Source: Peribacillus deserti
Lineage (GTDB): Bacteria > Bacillota > Bacilli > Bacillales > DSM-1321
Reading direction: 5' to 3'
Length of the DNA: 39,759 nt
Assembly (NCBI RefSeq): GCF_002863585.1
Contig: NZ_PGUY01000034.1
Location: 1-39,759, forward strand
The notes beneath the pieces were generated by a model. It was not told the origin of the DNA. It saw only the letters and a program-made list of their open reading frames with translations, and searched no databases. Positions within the stretch are counted from its first letter, which is position 1. Each line of letters begins with the position of its first letter. Below are positions 33,253 to 39,759 of the stretch, piece after piece. The position numbers were made by a program, and so were the translations under genes.

Positions 33253-34308
33253 GTGAAAAAATCTTTCATTCTTTTTTGTAGTATTTTAGTAGTTTTATCC
33301 TTTTCCTTAGCTGCCTGTGGAAAACAAGGCGCCGAAGAAGCCGGGAACGGTTCTGGGAAAGAATCTAAAAGAGAATCAATTAATATTGGAATGCTAAAAT
33401 TAACTAGTTCGGCACCGCTTTTTATTGGAATAGAAAAGGGTTTTTTCAAAGAGGAAAACATAGATGCTAAGGCACAATGGTTTGAGGCTGCCCAGCCGAT
33501 TGCGGTTGCAACAGCAGGTGGAAGTGTTGAAGTTGGAGCAACAGGAATAACAGCAAGCCTGTACAATATGGTTGCAGGCGGGCAAAAACTTGTAATTGTA
33601 GCCGATAAGGGCAGAGAGCAGGAGGGGTATTCATCTTCTGCTATTTTAGCGCCCTCTGATTCATCGATTAAAAGCGTTAAAGAATTGAAGGGCAAAAAAA
33701 TTGGTATCACTCAAACCGGCTCTACTTATCATTATATGGTTGGCAGAGTCATTGAAAACTATGGTTTAGGATTAGACGATATTGAAGTCGTTCCCCTTAA
33801 CAGTATAAAAGGGCTTATGGACTCTTTAAAGAGTAAGCAGGTTGATGCAGTGTTACTAAACGAGCCGAATATTACAACCGTTGTTAAAGAGGGGTACGGC
33901 AAAGTCATTTCACAGGTGGGAGAAGAAATTGAATATCAGACATCCGGAGTCTTTTTCTCTCCAAAATTCGCCGATAATAAAGATGTAGCTGTAAGGTTTT
34001 TAAAGGCATATGCTAAAGCTGCCCGTTACTATTATGATGCGGTACTTACGAAAAAAGACGGAAAACTTATACCCGGGGAAAATTATGATGAAGTGATCAA
34101 CATTATAGCGAAGTATACCGACCAGGAGCCAGATGTAATTAAACAAGGCCTGCCGTATATGGACCGTGATGGCAAGCTGCTCGAGGAAAATATCAAGACA
34201 CAAGTAGATTGGTACGCAAAAGAGAAGTTAATTGATAAAGCGATTGATACAAAAGAGATTGTCAATACAGAATTATTGGAACAAGCTTTAAAGGAACTAG
34301 GGAAGTGA
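33253..34308 (+). CDS. ABC transporter substrate-binding lipoprotein (SsuA/TauA/NMT1 type)
   Basis: The 351-residue protein has a lipoprotein signal with the lipobox LAAC (cysteine near residue 22), so it is anchored outside the membrane. The body is of the NMT1/SsuA class: INIGMLKLTSSAPLFIGIEK, FKEENIDAKAQWFEAAQPIA, ATAGGSVEVGATG, KGKKIGITQTGSTYHYMVGR, SKQVDAVLLNEPN and a helical tail. Such proteins deliver sulphonates, nitrate, taurine or thiamine precursors. It starts with GTG after GGAGG, at a rather long spacing of 11. It is the first gene of a three-gene importer; the ATPase starts four bases after its stop. Confidence 0.9.
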   Translation: MKKSFILFCSILVVLSFSLAACGKQGAEEAGNGSGKESKRESINIGMLKLTSSAPLFIGIEKGFFKEENIDAKAQWFEAAQPIAVATAGGSVEVGATGITASLYNMVAGGQKLVIVADKGREQEGYSSSAILAPSDSSIKSVKELKGKKIGITQTGSTYHYMVGRVIENYGLGLDDIEVVPLNSIKGLMDSLKSKQVDAVLLNEPNITTVVKEGYGKVISQVGEEIEYQTSGVFFSPKFADNKDVAVRFLKAYAKAARYYYDAVLTKKDGKLIPGENYDEVINIIAKYTDQEPDVIKQGLPYMDRDGKLLEENIKTQVDWYAKEKLIDKAIDTKEIVNTELLEQALKELGK

Positions 34309-34312
34309 TTTC

Positions 34313-35080
34313 ATGAGAATTGTCGTTGAGAACGTAGCCAAAACGTTTATCGATTCAAAACGCGAAGTGACTGCGTTACAGAATATTAATTTTTCCATTG
34401 AAAATCAGGAATTTATCGTTCTAGTCGGGCCAAGCGGCTGCGGAAAATCAACTCTGCTCAATATTGTTGGCGGATTACTGTCTCCATCCGATGGATCGAT
34501 TTATTTTGAAGGTACTAATGATAAACCGAATTTGGCCATCGTATTCCAGGAAATAGCTTTATTTCCATGGCGTACTGTGTTTGAAAATGTGGTCTATGGT
34601 CTGGAGGAAAAAGGAGCCAGTAAACAAGAAATCCAGGAAAAGGGCCAGCACTATATAAATATGGTTGGGTTAAATGGTTTTGAGAAGGCTTATCCGAAAC
34701 AACTATCGGGAGGAATGAAGCAAAGGGCCGGGATTGCAAGAGCCCTTTGCATAGAACCGGATTTGCTCCTGATGGACGAGCCCTTTTCTGCCCTGGATGC
34801 CCAAACACGCACTCTGATGCAGGAGGAGCTGCTGACGATATGGAACCGCACGAAGCTGAGTACCTTATATGTGACCCACAATATCCAAGAAGCCGTGTAT
34901 TTGGCTGACCGGGTGATTGTTTTGTCCAGGCACCCAGGGACAATCAAACAAATCATTCAGATCGATATGCCAAAAACGGGAAGAGACAGCGTACAGAATA
35001 GAGAACAATTCGAAAAGTATTCTAATCAAATCTGGGACCTCATTCGTCATGATGCCCAAGAAGCGTTACTGGAGGGTTGA
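34313..35080 (+). CDS. ABC transporter ATP-binding protein (SsuB/TauB type)
   Basis: The 255-residue ATPase has Walker A VGPSGCGKST, Q-loop FQEIALFPWRTV, signature LSGGMKQRAGIARAL, Walker B LLLMDEPFSALD and the switch histidine in YVTHN. The Q-loop sequence with LFPWRTV is typical of the sulphonate/nitrate/taurine branch. It starts four bases after the binding-protein stop and overlaps or touches the permease start, so the three are co-expressed and form one importer. Confidence 0.93.
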   Translation: MRIVVENVAKTFIDSKREVTALQNINFSIENQEFIVLVGPSGCGKSTLLNIVGGLLSPSDGSIYFEGTNDKPNLAIVFQEIALFPWRTVFENVVYGLEEKGASKQEIQEKGQHYINMVGLNGFEKAYPKQLSGGMKQRAGIARALCIEPDLLLMDEPFSALDAQTRTLMQEELLTIWNRTKLSTLYVTHNIQEAVYLADRVIVLSRHPGTIKQIIQIDMPKTGRDSVQNREQFEKYSNQIWDLIRHDAQEALLEG

Positions 35081-35081
35081 C

Positions 35082-35876
35082 ATGATAACTGAACCTAGAC
35101 AATCCATTACAAATCGTGTTGCATTTCTTGAACAGAAGATTCCCAGGTACGCATCTGTACTCGGTATAACCGGCTTGTTGGTACTTTGGGAGATTATCTG
35201 CAGATTAAATATTGTGCCTCCGCTGTTTTTACCAGCACCCTCTGCCATTTTAACGGATGCATGGGATATGATGATCACCGGTGAATTGTTCAAGAACCTT
35301 TTTGCCAGCCTCTACCGTGTCGGAATTGGTTATGTAATCGGAGCAGTTCTTGGGATCTCCATTGGATTAATTGTAGGCTTTTCAAAATGGACAGACGCGA
35401 TCGTTACACCAATTGTGTATTCTATTTATCCAATTCCTAAGATTGCTCTCTTGCCTTTGATCATTTTGTGGTTCGGGATTGGTGAAATGCCAAAGGTCAC
35501 AATCATTGCTCTGGGAGTTTTTTTCCCAGTTGTGATTAATACGTTTTCAGGGGTTAAAAATGTAGATCCAGTTCTTATCAAAGCTGCCGTAACATTCGGT
35601 TCGAATCATGTAAATGTGATCAGAAAGGTCATTTTGCCTGGTTCCCTGCCCATGATATTTGCGGGCTTAAAGCTTGCAGCGGGAACATCTTTGCTCTTGC
35701 TCGTTTCGGCTGAAATGATCGCTGCCCAGCAAGGGATTGGTGCAATGGTCTTGCATTATGGGAATTTAATGATTACAACTAAACTGATGGTTGGTGTGCT
35801 GTTACTCTCCTTGCTTGGCTTGCTATTTAACAGGGGACTACAGTGGCTGGAGAATAAACTGCTGCCGTGGAAATAG
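35082..35876 (+). CDS. ABC transporter permease (SsuC/TauC type)
   Basis: The 264-residue permease has six membrane helices and the inner-membrane coupling motif EMIAAQQGIGAMVLHYGN, which contacts the ATPase. PTAIL-like PAPSAILTDAWDM near residue 55 and SIYPIPKIALLPLIILWFGI are typical of the SsuC group. I chose the ATG at 35082 because GGAGGG stands just before it; the frame is open much further upstream but overlaps the ATPase gene. A terminator follows. Substrate remains open; sulphonate or taurine is favoured by the family and by the TauE/SafE neighbour. Confidence 0.9.
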   Translation: MITEPRQSITNRVAFLEQKIPRYASVLGITGLLVLWEIICRLNIVPPLFLPAPSAILTDAWDMMITGELFKNLFASLYRVGIGYVIGAVLGISIGLIVGFSKWTDAIVTPIVYSIYPIPKIALLPLIILWFGIGEMPKVTIIALGVFFPVVINTFSGVKNVDPVLIKAAVTFGSNHVNVIRKVILPGSLPMIFAGLKLAAGTSLLLLVSAEMIAAQQGIGAMVLHYGNLMITTKLMVGVLLLSLLGLLFNRGLQWLENKLLPWK

Positions 35877-35887
35877 ACTGAAAATAG

Positions 35888-35935
35888 CCTCTTTTAGTAT
35901 GATAGTTCAATCTCAACATTCTAAAAGAGGTTTTT
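35888..35935 (+). terminator. Terminator of the importer operon
   Basis: CCTCTTTTAG (35888-35897) and CTAAAAGAGG (35921-35930) form a ten-base-pair stem followed by five T, about 12 bases after the permease stop. Confidence 0.8.
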
Positions 35936-36002
35936 GATTTTAATAGAATAGAAACTGAAGGTCTCTTTTACTTACCTTGCTTCTATAACCATACCCATCT
36001 TC

Positions 36003-36611
36003 TTATCTCTTGCTCCCTCGCCCTATGTCATTTATCCTTCTTTCCGATATTTCCTCCTGGACCATACGATACATACTTTCAACACCAGGACTTGACGCTT
36101 CAAAGTTATATGCATGATCCATTCCTATACCTAACGTATCCGCTTCTTTTGCAGCATCCATGTTAGCGCCAAGGAAAATGAATTCCCAGCTGTATTTCTC
36201 TTGCTGGTGTTTAATGAGTTCTTTTACTATTTCATAGGTAAATTCACTGCTTGCATTTTCCATTCCGTCAGTCGTAATCACAAAAATTATTTTCCCCGGC
36301 CTTTGTTCCTCTTTGGTTTTCGATAATCTGCTGCCTACATCCAAAATGGTCTTTCCGACTGCGTCCAACAGGGCCGTACATCCTCTAACATAATATTCCT
36401 TAGTCGTTAATTTTGTATCGTTTGCACTAATGCCATTCCAAAGCATTTCGTAATGATCATCAAAAAGTACTGCTGTCACGTTTATTTCCCCTTCTAGGCG
36501 GCGCTGCTTTTCAATTAAAGAATTGAATCCATTGATGGTTTCACTTTCAAGGCCTGCCATAGACCCGCTCCTGTCAAGCAAGAAAACTATTTCTGTTAAA
36601 TTCTGATTCAT
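36003..36611 (-). CDS. vWA-domain protein (TerY-like)
   Basis: The 202-residue protein is a single von Willebrand A domain. The metal-ion adhesion site is complete: DRSGS (DxSxS) near residue 13, a threonine in RGCTALLDAVG and the aspartate in ITTDGMENAS. It has no signal peptide, so it acts inside the cell, like TerY of the tellurite/stress-linked ter systems. I set the start at 36611 (MNQNLTE), nine bases after GGAGG; the ATG three codons earlier lies directly on that site. It is divergent from an HTH-like protein gene. No ter kinase, phosphatase or TerD gene is in the window. Confidence 0.85.
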   Translation of the reverse strand: MNQNLTEIVFLLDRSGSMAGLESETINGFNSLIEKQRRLEGEINVTAVLFDDHYEMLWNGISANDTKLTTKEYYVRGCTALLDAVGKTILDVGSRLSKTKEEQRPGKIIFVITTDGMENASSEFTYEIVKELIKHQQEKYSWEFIFLGANMDAAKEADTLGIGMDHAYNFEASSPGVESMYRMVQEEISERRINDIGRGSKR

Positions 36612-36649
36612 GCCAATCATCCTCCCTTTTGCTCATGCTATAATTTTAA

Positions 36650-36661
36650 TTGTATGTACAA
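36650..36661. promoter_or_regulatory. Short palindrome between the vWA and HTH genes
   Basis: TTGTATGTACAA has five-base arms (TTGTA/TACAA) around TG. TATAAT at 36639-36644 is nearby. It could be the binding site of the adjacent HTH protein, but this is only position and symmetry. Confidence 0.3.
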
Positions 36662-36706
36662 ATAATTTGGTCGCCTGCCAAGCGACATTTTGAGGAGGCG
36701 AACCGC

Positions 36707-37198
36707 ATGCTCAATAAAAAGATTTTCATAGAAATAGAGAAGTATATAGAAACTCATTTACAAATAGTTACGTTGAGTGCTGAGTACTCACTTAATCGAA
36801 TAGAGAACAGCATTCTTGAAGACTCATGTCATGAGGATTTGGAAGAGTTTATACATAAGAACCGCAAACCAACTCTAAATCGAGTATTATTTGGATTTAT
36901 TGATAAGAAAGGTACTAGCGACGCAGAAATTTACAAAAGGGCGGGAATTGACCGCAGACATTTTTCCAAAATCAGATCCAATCCAAAATATCGTCCAGGC
37001 AAAAATACCGCTATCGCTCTTGCTTTGGCACTGGAACTAAACAAGGAAGACACAGATGAACTCTTAAGCGCTGCAGGCTATTCATTGTCAGACAGTGACA
37101 CATGTGATTTGGTCATCCAGTTCTGTTTGGAGAAAAAAATATACGATATGGATCTTGTTAATGAAGCTCTGGACCATTTCAGCCAAAAGTTATTGTAA
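36707..37198 (+). CDS. Helix-turn-helix protein paired with the vWA gene
   Basis: The 163-residue protein has a helical N-terminal half and, from about residue 70, an HTH-like domain: AEIYKRAGIDRRHFSKIRSN and KNTAIALALALELNKEDTDE, then LLSAAGYSLS. The turn around GIDRRHFSKIR looks like the recognition unit of Cro/CI-type regulators. The C-terminal helices (DLVIQFCLEKKI) may dimerise. The start at 36707 follows GAGGAGG. It diverges from the vWA gene and may regulate it; the pairing of this kind of HTH protein with TerY-like vWA proteins seems familiar in Firmicutes, though its function is unknown to me. Confidence 0.75.
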   Translation: MLNKKIFIEIEKYIETHLQIVTLSAEYSLNRIENSILEDSCHEDLEEFIHKNRKPTLNRVLFGFIDKKGTSDAEIYKRAGIDRRHFSKIRSNPKYRPGKNTAIALALALELNKEDTDELLSAAGYSLSDSDTCDLVIQFCLEKKIYDMDLVNEALDHFSQKLL

Positions 37199-37239
37199 GT
37201 TTCCTGCCTGACACGTATTAAAAATTCCAATCTTTTTGT

Positions 37240-37280
37240 AATAAAAAAAGCCTAATCCATACAATAAGGATTAGGCTCTA
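37240..37280 (-). terminator. Terminator of the MFS transporter gene
   Basis: AGCCTAATCC (37249-37258) and GGATTAGGCT (37268-37277) are exact complements; the minus strand continues with seven T-like bases. It lies about 30 bases after the stop at 37306. Confidence 0.8.
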
Positions 37281-37305
37281 TAAATTTCATTAGCGGTACT
37301 TCTAC

Positions 37306-38475
37306 TTATAATTCATACTTTTCAACAGGCTTCATTGCTTTAATCGTATGAACCTGCCTGTTGTTGAGTGTAAGCATGACCATAAAGGAAACGCAATAAA
37401 GCGCCGCCAGGTAAATCATCGCTACTGTCATATCATAGCTTTGCAGAATATAACCGACTAGGATGGGTGAAAGTCCTCCCAGCGCCCTGCCGAAGTTGAA
37501 AATCGCGTTCGTTGCCGTACTGCGGATCTGAACTGGACAATAGCTGCTGATTAATGCTCCGTATCCCGCAAACATTCCATTTGAGAAAAATCCGACGATT
37601 GCGCCTCCTATTAAGACACCCGCGCTTCCAGTGGCATAGGAATATAAAAATACAGCACACGCAGAGGCCAGCAGGAAGATTCCAAAAGCGGACTTTGCCC
37701 CAAATCGATCCAGGAATTGGCCAAAAGTCAGCATGCCGATGATCATCCCGACCGCTGTACTGATGGTCCATAGTGCAGATCCGGAAACAGACAAGCCCTG
37801 TGATTGCTGCAGCATGGATGGCAGCCAGATCATCAATCCATTATATCCGGCAATCTGAACTGTTGCGATAAGGCTTAGAGCAATGGTCGTCATGGTAATA
37901 CGAGGAGTAGCAAACAGCTGAGCCAGCTTACCCTTGTTGTCTTTTTCAGCTCTTTTAGCTTTCTGGGCAGCCAGCCATTCCGGTGACTCATCCAGGTTCT
38001 TTCTCACAATAAAGGCAAAAATAACAGGTACTACACCGACGAAAAACAATGCTCTCCAACCTAGTGATGGCAGAATCATTGCGCTCAGCAAGGCTGCGAG
38101 AATGACACCGTATTGTGCGCCGACACTTACATAAGAAGAAGCTCTCCCCTGCTTATCCTTTGGCCATGCTTCAGCCACAAGCGCCATCCCAATTCCATAT
38201 TCTCCGCCGGCACCCAGGCCTGCGATGAATCTAAAGATATAGACTTGTTCAATATTGGCTGCTAACCCTGTCAAAGCTGTACCGACCGCAAACAATAATA
38301 CTGTATAAGTAAAGACCTTCACGCGGCCAAATTTATCTGCCAGAACTCCGAAGATAATTCCACCCAATAACATCCCAATATTCGTGATGGAAGAAATAAG
38401 TCCACCCGCTGCCAGGTCAATGTGGAACTCCGCAATGATCATTGACATTGCAAATGATAAAAACATGATATCCAT
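37306..38475 (-). pseudogene. MFS transporter with a missing or frameshifted start
   Basis: The frame from the first ATG codes 389 residues of a major facilitator transporter, with GVLADKFGRVKVFTY between helices 2 and 3, IFRFIAGLGAGGEYGIGMAL and RNLDESPEWLAAQKAKRAEK, in the style of aromatic-acid or metabolite:H+ symporters. Homology-like sequence continues upstream in frame: RKKTVVASVAGLTLEGMDIM completes helix 1, back to about residue -42, where a stop is met. None of those codons is ATG, GTG or TTG, and the ATG at 38475 has no proper ribosome site. A frameshift in the A7 run near 38514-38520 or a lost start codon would explain this. It may be inactive. Confidence 0.7.
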
Positions 38476-38982
38476 GCCTTCTAATGTTAAACCAGCTACT
38501 GATGCGACTACTGTTTTTTTACGATAATCTCCAGTGTTTTTTGTGTTATCACTCTCTTGTTCGAGGAATGGATGTATGAATGTCCATCCCCTTTTGAAGC
38601 CTCACGGGACTACAATTAAAAGAGGTACTCATGTAAAGCTGCTTTTTAAACAAAATAAATGCCCTTTCGTCAGAGAGACAAAAGGGCATGAAAAGACTAG
38701 TTACGTATAGATATAAAACTAGAGATCATTATATCGTGCAGCCCTTTTCAGCCTCTCTGGACCGAATTTAAAAGGTAGTTATTATGTTGTTTTTTATACT
38801 AACATACTAAAATGATAGCTTCAATAGCTTTTGGATGTATAGTTGCGAAAAGACCTTTGGATTTGGAATAACAGTTGTTATGTATCCTTTATCATGCCGG
38901 TTTCTGGCTCCAGCCTATTAAAAAATCCCCGCATGTATTTACACCAGGGGGATTTATGTACTGCATACGTAGGAATTCAATT
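38476..38982. other. Region upstream of the MFS gene, with hairpins
   Basis: Bases 38476-38605 hold the unstarted 5' extension of the MFS frame. GCCCTTT (about 38662-38668) and AAAGGGC (about 38681-38687) form a hairpin on the minus-strand leader. Between 38700 and 38920 I see nothing I recognise. Confidence 0.5.
38918..38955 (-). terminator. Terminator of the VOC-family protein gene
   Basis: On the minus strand AAATCCCC (38948-38955) and GGGGATTT (38923-38930) form an eight-base-pair stem followed by a T-run, about 30 bases after the stop at 38983. Confidence 0.7.
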
Positions 38983-39378
38983 CTATTTTGCATTCTCATC
39001 AGGTTGATGGATTCCGATAACATTGCCCTCGGTATCCACATAGTATCCTTGCCATGCCATTCCAGGCAGGGCATATTTAGGCATCGCGACCTTGCCGCCA
39101 TTCTCAAGGATTTTAGATTCCGTTAAGTCGTAATCTTCCACTCCCATTGTACAGGCAAATCCATTTAAAGGTTGATTCGCTTCTGGCGGTGCACTTTGGC
39201 GCTGCATCAAGGCACCATTAATCCCGGGTTCATTCTCATCACCTGTTACGGCCCCGAAGTAAGGCATTCCTGCAAACTCACTCCAATCTTGAAATGACCA
39301 TCCGAAAACCTCTCCATAAAACTTCTTTGCCCGATCCATATCATCCACATGAACTTCAAAATGTACCAATCTTCCCAT
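38983..39378 (-). CDS. VOC-family (glyoxalase-like) protein
   Basis: This 131-residue single-domain protein belongs to the vicinal oxygen chelate fold. It opens MGRLVHFEVHVDDMDRAKKF with the metal-site histidine near residue 6, contains YGEVFGWSFQDW and MPYFGAV, and ends with the classic pair GYYVDTEGNVIGIHQPDEN. Members include glyoxalases, antibiotic-binding proteins and dioxygenases, so function is open. I set the start at 39378, just after AGGAGG; the frame extends 12 codons further up without a ribosome site. It is monocistronic with its own terminator. The repeat that ends the window lies about 210 bases upstream. Confidence 0.85.
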   Translation of the reverse strand: MGRLVHFEVHVDDMDRAKKFYGEVFGWSFQDWSEFAGMPYFGAVTGDENEPGINGALMQRQSAPPEANQPLNGFACTMGVEDYDLTESKILENGGKVAMPKYALPGMAWQGYYVDTEGNVIGIHQPDENAK

Positions 39379-39589
39379 GATTTCCTCCTGATAATTAAAG
39401 AATTCTCTTCTCAATGGTGTTAGATTTCATATGCCTATTTATTATTATAATAGGAAATAAATTCAATTACGAGTCAGGATTCGATCATTCCTAGGATTCT
39501 TTTTATGACCATTTTAGAATGCTTAAGAGTTTTTTAGTAGAAACACGTATAGAATGGATAGTCTTCTTTTAAACATGTATTTAATCTTA

Positions 39590-39759
39590 GGTCCTTTCCC
39601 AACCTTTTTTGTTAGTGAACAAGGGGGTTGATTTCCACTACAGGATGCTCGCTTTCCGCGGGGCGGGCGCTGAGCCTCCTCGGCTTCGCCTGCGGGGTCT
39701 CACCTGTCCCGCTGCTCCCGCAGGAGTCTCGCACCTTACGTTCCAATCAACCTGTTTAA
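39590..39759 (+). repeat. Left part of a family A repeat, cut by the window end
   Basis: The left end AGGTCCTTTCCCAACC differs a little from AGGCTGTTTTCGCAACC of the complete copies; the core from GATGCTCGCTTTCCGCGG to CAATCAACCTGTTTAA is nearly the same. The last 63 bases equal the first 63 of the window. Confidence 0.85.

Noticed and set aside
33228-33710. 160-codon open frame antisense to the binding-protein gene
   Set aside because: The plus-strand frame has a lipobox and conserved motifs; the antisense frame is a shadow.

Overview
The window looks like chromosomal DNA from a Bacillus-type member of the Firmicutes. Ribosome binding sites are strong (AGGAGG), terminators are T-tailed hairpins, and the control logic is of Bacillus type: a GlpP-dependent glycerol regulon, cre boxes, TreR-, MhqR- and FadR-like operators, and a yybP-ykoY manganese riboswitch. 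No rRNA, tRNA, phage structural gene, intact transposase or CRISPR array was seen.

Layout. (1) 0.1-5.2 kb, minus strand: a four-gene run encoding an MBL-fold hydrolase, an acyl-CoA/AMP ligase, an R2-like ligand-binding oxidase (R2lox) and an aldehyde dehydrogenase. A FadR-like box sits inside the run, which suggests oxidation of fatty acyl or related hydrophobic substrates. (2) 5.4-7.6 kb: an MhqA/MhqO-type ring-cleaving dioxygenase behind a 28-bp perfect palindrome, then a secreted trypsin-like protease broken by a frameshift. (3) 7.6-12.1 kb: a repeat-rich stretch with a YlmA-like ABC ATPase, a small gene with a decayed partial copy beside it, proline dehydrogenase, and a manganese riboswitch that reads into (4) 12.2-12.9 kb, a membrane protein and a YxcD-like protein. 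(5) 13.4-16.5 kb: a polytopic membrane protein behind a selenium-binding protein/methanethiol oxidase, then a Pro/Gly-rich protein. (6) 16.7-20 kb: a GH63-type glycosidase divergent from a trehalose/sucrose-type PTS permease, each with a TreR-like operator. (7) 20.4-25.2 kb: an SstT serine/threonine transporter, an MscS-family channel and small unknown proteins. (8) 25.8-31 kb: glpD, glpP, glpK and glpF, with conditional terminators before glpD and glpF and a cre box in the glpF promoter. (9) 31-36 kb: a wrecked DcuS/CitS-type sensor kinase, a TauE/SafE exporter and an SsuABC-like importer. (10) 36-39.4 kb: a divergent vWA/HTH pair, an MFS transporter whose start is missing, and a VOC-family protein.

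Seven copies of a roughly 150-230 bp GC-rich repeat punctuate the window, all in the same orientation. The better-preserved copies end in AGGCT...AGCCT and are flanked by 6-bp direct repeats, so they look like small non-autonomous mobile elements. One is split by further repeats of another family, and one has landed between the manganese riboswitch and its genes. The window starts and stops inside copies of this repeat, and its first 63 bases equal its last 63. That is what a contig broken at repeats would look like.

The observations I rate highest are the R2lox operon with its FadR-like box, the three-segment manganese switch, and the repeat family with its target duplications. I did not find an obvious new multi-gene defence or biosynthetic system.
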